A stretch of DNA of 64,000 nt from Brugia malayi (Eukaryota > Nematoda > Chromadorea > Rhabditida > Onchocercidae). The notes beneath the pieces are model-generated. The model was not told where the DNA came from. It searched no databases and worked only from the letters and a program-made list of their open reading frames with translations. The translations under genes were made by a program, and so were the position numbers. The stretch is taken from contig NW_025062476.1 in assembly GCF_000002995.4 (NCBI RefSeq), positions 6,809,001 through 6,873,000 of the forward strand, in the 5' to 3' direction. How positions within the stretch are numbered: position 1 is the first letter of the stretch; each line of letters begins with the position of its first letter. Below are positions 36,854 through 47,061 of the stretch, piece by piece.

Positions 36854-38870
36854 ATGTTGGACGAAAAGCTCGTTTTCAAGATTTTATGTGCTGTGGGCTT
36901 ATTTTTTATTGCACAAGTAGCAGTTTTTTGGGCACAGCTACAAAATTTGGATGAAAAGAAATTGATGCTTGTTGCGGAAATCGATACTTTGCTAAGGAAA
37001 CGAGAAGAGTTGAATAAGAAGATTTGGTTGCAAGAAAAAGAAACCTATCGTATGGAGGATAATTTGCAGCGAATTGATAGTTTGTTAGTTCCCACTTTGT
37101 CCTATTGTTGCGGTATTTCAAGTTTCGAATGAAAATTTCTAGAATAGGAATTTTTGTGCTACTAGTTTGATATATGATATATTAATTGTGACAAGTCCTT
37201 TCTTTCAGTCCTGCATGTTATGAATTTTATTGATTTCGCTTGCAGAGTTCGTGATCGAATACCACGAGCAGAAATGCGTAAAGGTCTTCCATTTATTTAT
37301 TTTATAACACCAACTTATCGAAGGCTAACTCAGAAAGCTGATCTCATTCGCCTAGCACAAACTTTAGGTATGTTACTGAGATACTTTTTGGAGTTTGATA
37401 TTTTTTGTAATTTTAAAATTCATTGAACTATTTCAGTGTATGTGCCGAATTTGTACTGGATTGTAGTTGAAGATGCAAATAAAACATCCCCATTTATTAC
37501 CGAAATTTTCAAAAGATATCGTATTAAATTTGCTCACCTTTATGCGCTTACGCCTCCAGAAAAGAAACCGAGCGAAGTTGATCCGAACTGGAAAATTGCT
37601 CGAGGAGTGTTTCAGCGAAATAAAGCTCTCATGTGGTTGAGGTGTTTCATTTTTATTAAGTTTCTTAATTTTTGTAGGTAGTAATGATCCGCTTTCCTGA
37701 ATGAGTAATTGTTTTAGCTATAATTCAGTATTTTGAATTCTAATCTTATCCTTTTATTATTTGTTATTTCTTTGCAAATTTTCAAGAGGCATCCTTGTAC
37801 ACATAATTTTGAAAAGTGAGATTATACTTTTTTTTTTTTTTATTTTAAAATACGGCGTGGATATCATAAATTTTTGAGTTCTTTAGGAATACGTGATAAG
37901 AAATAATGTAGCCTAAAAAAGATTGTAAAATCTTTTTTTTTTTTTAAATATTGTTAGATCGTTAACTTTTTTCCGTAGCCTTTGAAAAATTTCTTCGCTT
38001 TGGTTTTGTATGTTCTTACTGGTAACTTAGTGAACTCAATCGTTTGGAGCAGTCTCTCACTGGGTTATTTGAACATTATATTATTGAAAAGAGGAATTTC
38101 AAAAATCTGGATAAACTGTTCTTTAAATCTAAGATACTAATACTAACACCGCATTTTAGGGATAATTTAAGCAGATCGAAAAGAGGAATTGTGTATTTCG
38201 GTGATGATGATAATACCTATGATTGGAGATTATTTGATGAAATGCGATCCATAGAAAGAGTGGGTGTGTGGCCAGTCGGCCTCGTTGGTGGTCTAATTGT
38301 TGAGACAGCTAGACTTTCAGAAGGTGTTTATTGCTTTAAATTTACTGCACAGTTGAAGTTTGTTAATTTTGTGCTCCATCTTATTTGTCTGCCTTTATTA
38401 TTGCTTGGAGTGGTTTTATTTCATGGGATTCTTTGTTTCATTCATCTATTTTTATGATGTTATTAGGATTTTTCCAGGTGGGAATGTATCATTCAATTCA
38501 TTATGGAAGCCAGAACGGCCATTCCCTATCGACATGGCGGCATTCGCTATCAATTTGTCTCTGGCACTCAATGCTAATGCATTATTTACATATGATGTAC
38601 CGCGTGGTTATCAGGTTCTGTATTAATCTATTTTATTTTGTCTGCCGTGCATGTGTTACCACTTACGAAAATATTCTCTTTTTTTTTTAGGAGTCTCATT
38701 TTCTTACTGCTTTGGGTCTAAATAGAAACGATCTGGAACTGAAAGCTGATGGCTGTACGAAGGTATACGTTTGGCATACCAGAACAGAACGAACTCTACT
38801 TTCTCAAAGAGAAAGATTAAAATTTTGGCGAGGATCATTGAATGACATTGAGACCGATGCTGTTTACTAA
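36854..38870 (+). CDS. sqv-8: Galactosylxylosylprotein 3-beta-glucuronosyltransferase (GlcAT-I / B3GAT3 type)
   Basis: Six exons (36854-37112, 37209-37367, 37437-37641, 38160-38323, 38478-38614, 38691-38870) give about 367 residues. It is a type II Golgi membrane protein: short cytosolic tail, one membrane span near residues 8-27 and a charged, coiled-coil-like stem to about 76. The GT43 domain starts at FIYFITPTYRRLTQKADLIR; YFGDDDNTY holds the DDD metal/UDP motif near 223-225; WPVGLVGGL, RPFPIDMAAFA and the C-terminal VYVWHTRTER are family signatures. The GlcAT-I-like PNWKIARGVFQRNKAL and WPVGLVGG favour B3GAT3/sqv-8 over the GlcAT-P group. The reaction adds glucuronic acid from UDP-GlcA to Gal-Gal-Xyl-Ser, completing the linker for heparan and chondroitin chains. 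The junction of the first two exons is uncertain: three phase-compatible choices exist in the poorly conserved stem. Confidence 0.9.
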
Positions 38871-39090
38871 TTACGGGCTATTTGTATTTCAGACTCAGTT
38901 TTCGTCTTATAATTTAGTATTTCAAGGTTTCAAAGTTTAGTTTTTTATCATACTTGTTGCTGTGTTATCTTACATAAATTGTTTATATATTATTTTATAG
39001 GATTATCCCATGCTACACCAAGCCTTATGACATTAAATCCATGTTTTTTTTATTTTACTGCATTTCATCTATTTTACTTGTATTTGATAG

Positions 39091-39122
39091 CGTTTTACAA
39101 TTAATTTTTTAATTGTAAAACG
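39091..39122. repeat. Perfect hairpin: 14-base stem, TTTT loop
   Basis: CGTTTTACAATTAA at 39091-39104 and TTAATTGTAAAACG at 39109-39122 are exact reverse complements around a 4-base loop, about 220 bases past the GlcAT-I stop codon. Confidence 0.95.
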
Positions 39123-39716
39123 TATTTTTAATTTATATATATATATAAATTTTCCATGGTTTACCATTTCAGTAAGATTAATTAGTCAATGTACAATCAA
39201 TGTATTTTCTGTGTAGATTTTTTTTTGCGGCTCACATTTTATATCTTTTTCTGTCACATTTCTCTAAATGTTTCTGAGTTTGGCTTTAGTTAATCTTGAT
39301 TTAATTTTGACGAAAGAAAACGAAAAATGAAACATTTTTGTAGTTCAAGACCTACTTATGTATTCTGTTACCCATTAATTTTATTGTTGACTTAATTTTT
39401 CAGTTAGAATAGTGTATAATTTGTCTTTCTCTTTTGCCATCAAGTATTGAAATTACTTTTTTGTAATTTGATTCATTTAGTGAGTTATATGTAGTTATTT
39501 TACTTGTTTTTAAGTACTTAATTAACTAGTTAATGTGTCTTTAATTTATTATTGATTTTATTGATTTACTTATCCATTTGTTTATACATTTATTTATTGG
39601 TTATTTATTTCTTTATTTATCTGTTTGTTTATTCATAAGTTGTATATTTTGAAAATGGTGGATCTAGTCCTGCTGATTTAAATGATACTATTTATTTTTT
39701 TGCAAGAAACTTTTAT

Positions 39717-39722
39717 AATAAA
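39717..39722 (+). terminator. Poly(A) signal AATAAA of the GlcAT-I gene
   Basis: About 850 bases after the stop codon and about 270 bases before the acceptor of the next gene, a spacing reminiscent of nematode operon junctions. Confidence 0.5.
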
Positions 39723-39996
39723 ATGTTGGTTTTCTTAAGTGATTTGGAATTGGCCCTTCCGCTGTAGTACATTACAAAATAACGATATTTTCTTTTCCTA
39801 TATAGAAATTAACTTAACCTTTAAGAAGTGGAGTTTGCGATTTTGTTCGAATAAATTCTTTGGCGGCCGATTACTTACGTTTGATGATTGTAATTGATTT
39901 TTTAAAAACATTTTTTGAATAAAAGGAAGGTGTGTTTTGATTCCATAAGTTTTTCATATAGTGTTCCTGGAAAATTTTTGTAAATTTTTGCAGAGT

Positions 39997-42135
39997 ATGG
40001 GTGAACGTAAGGGACAGAATTTCTATTATCCGCCGGATTTTGATTATAAAAAACACAAAAGTTTAAACAGTTATCATGGGACACATGCACTGCGAGAACG
40101 AGCTGCCAAAATCAAACAAGGGATTCTTATTATACGGTACTTTGCACTTAACTTTTTAAAAAACTACTTTAGAATACTTTTATGTAGTAGTTGGTGAGTT
40201 AGAAGTCAATGTAAATTATATTAATTCATAACAAAGTAATTTATTTTCCTTGTGGATTTTCTTTATACATTTAGTCGAATTATTTTTTTTCAAATCATTT
40301 TGAAATATTTGTATCTTATTTCTTTAATACTCAGTTTTGAAATGCCATTCAATATTTGGTGCCTTGGTTGCAACAACCATGTTGGGATGGGTGTACGATA
40401 TAATGCTGAAAAGAAAAAAATCGGAATGTATTATACAACACCATTATATGAGTTTCGTATGAAGTGTCACCTATGTGACAACTATTTCGTCATACGCACT
40501 GATCCTGAGGTTGTTTTTCTTGAAACCACTTTAAAAATCTTTTAGAATCGGAATATTTCTTGTCGTGAACTCTTCCCCTCTTCGCAACCTTTACCTTTGC
40601 GTTAGTTTTGTAGCACTTTGATTATGAACTTGTGGAAGGCTGTCGTCGACAGGAGAAACGGTATGATCCATCTACCATCGATCAGCTTGGAGCTGTTGAT
40701 CGAGGTTTTAGTAGACAGTTGGAAAGTGATCGAATGTTTCAGGTTTAATTTTTATTTGCCATATTGTATTGATTTAATATATTATGTTTATTTGTAGCTT
40801 TCAAATAATATAAAGGACAAGGAGAAATAAAGTATTTTTGCAAGCCATTCTCAATTCAAAATTAAATTTTTCGTAAACAAATTGTACATTCAGGTTGAAC
40901 ATGTAGAACAGGATAAAAAGAAGGCTGCAAGTTTAGCCGATAAAGTTGTTAAATTGGAATGGATTCAGGGAAGAATGCAGGATGATTTTGCTGCTAATCA
41001 AGCTTTGAGAAAGTCATTCAAAGTATACATTTTTAAAATTATTACTGTTCCAAATCAATTCCTTCTGTTCTTCTTTATGTTTTATATTCTGTTTGTTTCA
41101 TTCACTGTGCTGTTCCAGCTTGAAAAAGCTGCTTTGAACGAAGGAAGAGTCAGAGATGAAGACTTGCTAAAGAGGATGTCTTTGAACATCAATCTAGTAT
41201 CAGAAAACGTTGAAGATAAAAAGCTTGCTGCTACAATTCTACGATATAGAAATATGAAATTTACGTAACAATTTTAATATTGTTTTTCTATTTTGAGGAG
41301 TTTAATGGTCTGATCTTATTATAATAAATTGGAAATTTTCTGGATTTATATAGATATAAGTAATGAACTTTCTGTGCTGTTTACAGTAGCTCTCAACTGA
41401 ATTTAAAATTGGAATCCGAAAGTTGTGTGATTTTTTTTTTATTATTATTATTTTTCCAATCTAAAAGAACGCTACTGTCTTATATTTATTGTACTACTTT
41501 TTAGTTCCTGAAGAACAACTTGAATCAAAGCGTAAGGCAATATTGAATAAGCCTATATTTTCAAGTTGTCAACCGTCAACTTCGGCAAAGAATGATATAA
41601 CGCAAAAGCAATTGTTGTCTATGAAACTTCATAGAAATGAATGCAATGCATTTAACAGTGTATTATCTGTACAGAGCGGACAGGAGCAAATAACAGCCGA
41701 GAATCTTGGTATTGTCAAAAGATTAAAATACGAAAATGAACACGATGAAGTAGATGTTCCGAACAAGGTAATAATTTGTACATGCAATACTTTAAAATGG
41801 TTTTCGAGATTCGAAGACGAAATATTTGGAAAATTTCCTTATTTACCTTTGGTGTGTTTATTTCGTTTTTTTTTTTTTTTTTTTTTTGATTTTCTGGTCG
41901 AATCATTTCGAAATACTTCAGAGTTTGAAAGATTGTTTTCCTATTAATATAACTTTCTCAGGGGAATCTAGATGATGTCAAGCCTAAATGTGAAGAATTG
42001 CTATATCCTGACGAGATGAATTTATCGAACATCAAGGTTGGGTTTGTTTCTGTTGTGAAGTCGGATGTATACAGTAAATCTTCAGCATTAGTGGCAGATT
42101 ACGGTGGCGATAGCTCATCAGATAGCGCTGATTAG
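39997..42135 (+). CDS. YJU2B: YJU2-family splicing factor (CCDC130/YJU2B, CWC16)
   Basis: Eight exons (39997-40136, 40335-40509, 40614-40742, 40894-41022, 41119-41264, 41387-41421, 41505-41767, 41962-42135) give 396 residues. The N-terminus MGERKGQNFYYPPDFDYKKH is the family signature. Four cysteines (about 56, 59, 91, 94; WCLGC and KCHLC) form the zinc-binding module, followed by FVIRTDPE. The central part, with DKVVKLEWIQGRMQDDFAANQALRK split here for length, is helical/coiled coil; the C-terminus is acidic and Ser-rich (DYGGDSSSDSAD). YJU2-family proteins act in the nucleus at the catalytic stage of pre-mRNA splicing (established for Yju2; less is known of CCDC130). The 35-base sixth exon was placed because it alone restores phase between its neighbours. 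TTTTTGCAG ends three bases before the ATG, fitting trans-splicing. Confidence 0.94.
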
Positions 42136-42196
42136 AATGCTGAAGTACGGGGAAAGAAGAATTCGATGCTATACAAGTAGGATAAAGAAAAGTTAT

Positions 42197-42202
42197 AATA
42201 AA
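42197..42202 (+). terminator. Poly(A) signal AATAAA of the YJU2B gene
   Basis: About 60 bases past the stop codon, giving a short 3' UTR. Confidence 0.55.
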
Positions 42203-45200
42203 CGACTAGCGCTAGTCTGTTTCTTCTTCAGAAATGACAGCATTTCACAGTGATCTTCTGTAACTAATCAACTAATACACCACATACACCATAAAATTAT
42301 GCTTGTTCATTATGGTGGTTTTTATTTTCTACTTTGAATTTTATTGTTGTGTTTGCTGAGTGGTTCAGTTGATCATACATAAACGCTGAATTTTAGTTGC
42401 TTTATAACCTGTTAAAACTGTTAACATACTTTTCTAGCACACTACTACTGCTAGAAAAGTTTAGTGAAGGTACTCAACTCGTCGCACTGGGTTGAGATAT
42501 GCTAAGAGGGGTTATTCTATTCGTAGCGACGTGGGTATAGGAATTATCATTGGAGATCAAGGAAACGAAAAGATGCTTCAAAATGAAGAAACGGAAAACA
42601 ATTGTCAAAACTTTAATTTCGGGAAAGAAATATGATGAATGACGGTAGTAACATTTTGCAGATTCGATCAGATTCGCAGGATGGTCTCTATTTATAGGAA
42701 TAATTTGATAGAGTTTATCAATAAGTAAATTACTGCAACCAGTAAGACATTACTGGCACCAAATGATAGCAGACATACAATCATTACTTGCAATTGGTTT
42801 TCCGACCATTCCCATCCTGTAATATAATGTGTCTGTAGAATTCAAATCTTACTAAATTCCTTGGGTATATTGGAATAGAAGAATATGGCACGTTTGTTTA
42901 TGCTTCACTGATAAGCAGTATCTTGATTTTATTCATTTATAATTAGCAACAGTACTATGCGGGAAGGCGCCGATAAGACTGTCACTTGGCTGTTATTCGT
43001 TCGCCTAAATAAACAGCTTTTCAATAATATTGAAATGTTAAAATGGCGAAGTATCTCATACTTGTTTTACTTGTAATGTTGGAGCGGTAGCGTACTCACC
43101 TACATCGCACTGCTTACCTAACTGTCTATCAGGAAGTATAAAGGACAAACAGTGGTCAGTCTTACAACTATGATCTTTAATCCTTGACTTTTGATCATCG
43201 TTAAATTCGTTTATGGCTGAATCAGACAAATTTTCTAAAAAATTTCTGAGCGAAATGCTAGAGTGAACGGCAACAGTAATTCATTGTTAGGAACAAAATG
43301 ATAACTTCCCGCCTGTTCAATCTCATTGGAGTTTTTTCTTTCTGTTATCCTAACGGAAATGCAAATATTGAATCAAGTTTAAATAGACTGACACTGCAGC
43401 GGAATGAATGACTTTCAAGGATGAAAAGGCTGACAACTAAAGACTAAATGCTTGACAAACATTGCTGACGTCATTGTTAACATAGATGCCCTTCTTTTCT
43501 AATTTTAACTCGGACATATTTTACAAGGTTCCGTGCCAAACTTTTTGTTCCGGTCATTATGCCACATCTGATTATTTGTTCTAACTGTCATAAGTTTAAA
43601 AGAAGTCAAATCTGTTGGAGAAAGCAACTCACTTAAGTCACAAGTTTAATTACGAACATGTTGTCTTCTTTACTAACATGAAACAAACTTTATTTTTGGT
43701 GTACCGAATCTAAGATTGATGGATTCACGGTATCGTCAAATTTGGCTTTCTTATTCTTTTACGTATTCTTTTACATTTCACTGCAAGTTTTGCTAGTATT
43801 TGACTCACTCAATTTAAACTTAATTTAGTACTTGCATTTCGGTTAGGATAGCAATATTCACCGATCATAGTCGATGAAACTTGAATCGTCTGTTTTAGCT
43901 TAAAGATTACTATTTTCTAATAAATAATACTATAGCGTAAATACGTCATATTTAGGCGTTTTGAGTGTTTCTAAAACATTCCTCTTCCGTGAATAAACAA
44001 ATTGATTACTTAAATTCTTTCTTTTCATTGAACGCCAGCTCTGAAAAATAACTACGCTGCTCAGAGTAATTTTCTGATTTCTGTCATCCTTTATTACTAT
44101 GTCCCAATGACTTCATGATAATTTAAATTCTGATATATTTGACCTCCTTACTTTATTATATTTGGTACATTAGAGCAGAATAGATACAAATCATTATTTA
44201 GGTATCACTGCGCTCAGTGAATCACGGTACTGCAGGTAAGTGCATCACATTGCTACTACTTCTGTTTACAACCTTACCAAAAGATCTACCGGAGCTCTCA
44301 CTGTTGTGGTGTTCTTCTTGCTATAGTCGACTTCAGGAACTAAATTTCTTTTTTCTCCATATGAGGAAAACGCTCACCTGTTTCTCGACTTCAGCTAAGG
44401 AACCCATAATTTTTTATTTTTTTTTTCCTGAAATTAATTCACTTTCCTTTTTTTTTCTCAACTGGAAATTAATAGCAATTTTTGGAATATGAGAAACAAC
44501 TTCAATCTTTGCCATAATTTAATGGAGGAACCGAGAAAGAATAAAACTTGAAACAGATAATTAAAATTCCTGGAAGAATTGCAAATGCTACTCTGATTAC
44601 TGAATTTTTGAAAGTTTTCATTTTTGACTCTCTACTTTCCAAGAGGAAATGACGAAGTGACTCGTTTCAGCAGAATTAAACAAGGAAGCAATTACACAGT
44701 TGTGTCAACCTATACACTATAGTTCATGTTCTTGCGCTTTGTACCGAGTAACCTGTTATGAACTGCATACGATTTCTTCCGAAATTGAAATTTCAGCTTA
44801 TCAGAAGTAGTAACGAACCACTTCTTTTCCTGCTATGCTTTATAAACTTTCCCTTAAAGAGAAAGTGAAAGACCGGAAACTCTGAAGATTTTCAGGATTA
44901 CACGTGAATATTTCATAGGTAGATATGTATTGTTCACTAACTAACGACAGACTCTCGAAACACTCGGATATTGAAGGAATTCTACTGAGAAAGATCAGCA
45001 CGGAGAAACAATGTGCGTCTGCTTGGTCAAAGAATTCAAAAGACTTTCAGGATTTCGAGGTAAAGAAAAGATGATGGCAACAACTCACCAGGTAACAGTA
45101 CTAAAACAATGATAAGGACAACCTTGCCAAATATTTATAGGAATTTCTCGCATTCTCTCATCCGGGCTACAGGAAGTGTAATTATTGACCTGAATTTTCT

Positions 45201-45480
45201 ACTTTATCACTACAAGAGTGGTGGTGTGGAGGACAAACCATTAGTTTCTTAGGGGAATTGAGAGAGGACAAGAAACCCTTATAACTGCGGGTAATTCCAA
45301 CTTCAAGTCAGCAAGACATCTGTGTGAAGGTGGTACCCGGTAACTCCCAGCTATCCACCTTGACTTTTGGTTAGTGTAAATGACCCGTCTCTTAATAAAG
45401 AGAAATTGAAAAGATTCACTTTAAATCTGTAAATTTCGGAGCGACTCCAGTCCAGTTTCTATGACATGACCGTCATGAAC
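42203..45480. other. 3.3-kb intergenic region, no supported gene
   Basis: Sequence complexity is higher than in the left desert, but the open frames (such as 44217-44492) are hydrophobic and lack splice context. A perfect 12-base hairpin lies at 42428-42460. A short frame at 45010 ends at a CACCAG|GTAACA donor-like site but has no partner exon. Confidence 0.45.
42428..42460. repeat. Perfect hairpin: 12-base stem, 9-base loop
   Basis: ACTTTTCTAGCA (42428-42439) and TGCTAGAAAAGT (42449-42460) are exact reverse complements, about 225 bases past the YJU2B poly(A) signal. Confidence 0.9.
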
Positions 45481-45489
45481 AGCACGCAA

Positions 45490-46146
45490 CGTTGTATGTA
45501 TGTATGTGTGTGTGTACAATGTATGCTTCTAGTCCCTGCAAGCAGGCATGCCACGATGTCAGCGCCCTAATCGCTCACCGGACAGTGGAAGGTGACAATC
45601 TTGTCAAGCCGTACGTCCCAGCGATGTTGGATGGGAAGTGGTTGTGTATGTATGTCTGTGTCTGTGTGTATGTGGGACAACGCAACAACACCGATCCCTA
45701 ATTTCTATATGTGCGTACATGTGTGTATGTGTGTGGGCGTGCACGAAGACACATAATGATAGTGTTTGGGTGGGGGATAGTGGTGGTGGTAGGTTGTTGT
45801 GGTTGTTGAGAAGGGAAGGAGATGATCTATTTCTAAGGGAGGGTAGTGCCATCGGGGAACTCCCGGGACCCCTCGGAAGAGGTGCAGACAGGAAGTGACC
45901 TGCAGAAGGTGCAGAGGAGAGTGCACTGATAGTAGGGAGGTGCCCCTGCCTAAGACACAACCGATCGATACAGGGGGCGGCTGGACATTCGCCAGCTGCA
46001 CAGCACCCTTCTCTCCTTGCGTTATTGCTGTCGCGGTGAGTAGCTCGGGGATCGTCCAGTTTATTTATATTCGGTGTGTGCGTGTGTATGTGTGTGTGTG
46101 TGTGTGTGTGTAGGTGTGTGTATGTCTGTGGATGGGTTGTTGACAT
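45490..46146 (+). promoter_or_regulatory. GC-richer TG-repeat island, likely 5' region of the SSBP gene
   Basis: Unlike its AT-rich surroundings this block is GC-richer and G/T-rich on the plus strand, with TG-type microsatellites at 45495-45525, 45644-45675, 45710-45740 and a long one at 46076-46130. At 46036 GTCGCG|GTGAGT is a good splice donor; an acceptor TTATTTCAG at 46939-46947 precedes the SSBP start. This suggests an untranslated first exon ending at 46036 with its promoter just upstream (inference). Confidence 0.45.
46076..46130. repeat. (TG)n microsatellite
   Basis: Mostly uninterrupted TG dinucleotides with a few TA/CG/TC interruptions. On the minus strand they produce a spurious His/Thr-rich frame. 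Confidence 0.9.
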
Positions 46147-47061
46147 GTGTTTTGCTGGCATATATTTTCACAATTAATTCATCGGTTCGAGGGATGCATG
46201 AGAGGCTCTCTGTCTGTGTTGCTAGTAAAACTTCTTCCATTCACTGTTATTAGGTCGATTAATTAAACGCTTATTGCAAAACGATTGTTGCTATCATCTT
46301 TTCGTTGTTATTATTATTGTTGTTGTTGTGACGTCTCTCTGCACAGCTAATGTCTTATACAGTTGAGGTATTGAGTCAGTGAGTACGTATATCCTGAAAT
46401 TTTCTGATTAACATAGGCTTGATTAATCATTCGTTAATTCCACTTATCTTTTCCTAATGATACTTTAGTAGAGTGTATTTGTAGTATTACTCTTCGGTAT
46501 TGGCCTGGTACTTTAACTAATTCAACCATACAATCTGTGCAGTAAAATGTTTGAAAAAATTTTCCTGCTTTTGATCGCCTCCAAATGTTCTATGGTTACC
46601 TTCAGCTGTTTGGAGTGTTATTTTAATTGTTAATGATTCGACATTAACCATTTCATTCTTCATATTTCCTTTAAGATAAGACAATTAAATTTACTACTGA
46701 ATTTCTTGCTGACTTCAGTTGAAATCATCAGCACTAGTTTTTTTCCCACTGTGCATTCTTTCGGATGTAATTTTTAGTAAAATATATTTTCAACATTGCT
46801 GCAACTCTTCACCTCTTCTTTTATTCAAGCATTTTACGAAGTCGAAGAAGTTAAATAATTATCTTGGAATATTTATTATTGAATGTAGGTTCATATATGT
46901 AAATTGTCATTATACTTAAATTGTCGAACAATCTGATGTTATTTCAGGTTGTGTGAAGATTCTACTGGTTGTTGGTACTATATTAAATTATGTGTCTTTA
47001 TTCTTCTGCTTCGTTTAATACATTGACAGCAGTCTGAAAAGAAACATCATTTTTGTCTGGA
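46147..47061. other. Probable 5' intron and second leader exon of the SSBP gene
   Basis: No coding exon. GTT/ATT repeats occur at 46302-46328. The acceptor ending at 46947 would give an exon starting at 46948 with the ATG at 47062. Confidence 0.45.

Larger units (their letters stand above)
38871..39996. other. GlcAT-I 3' UTR and intercistronic region
   Basis: Contains a perfect 14-base inverted repeat (39091-39122), an AT microsatellite (39137-39150), an ATTTA-rich stretch (39480-39635) and a poly(A) signal at 39717-39722. No exon seen. Confidence 0.55.

Noticed and set aside
44217..44492. 91-residue plus-strand open frame
   Set aside because: Phe/Leu-rich translation of T-rich DNA, no domain and no supporting splice or start context.
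45604..46161. 185-residue minus-strand open frame rich in His and Thr
   Set aside because: It is the complement of TG microsatellites and has no family similarity or splice context; it lies over the likely SSBP promoter/leader.
46180..46200. GGTTCGAGG resembling a tRNA B box
   Set aside because: No A box, acceptor stem or cloverleaf could be formed around it; the same holds for TGGTTCGAGTG near 53730.
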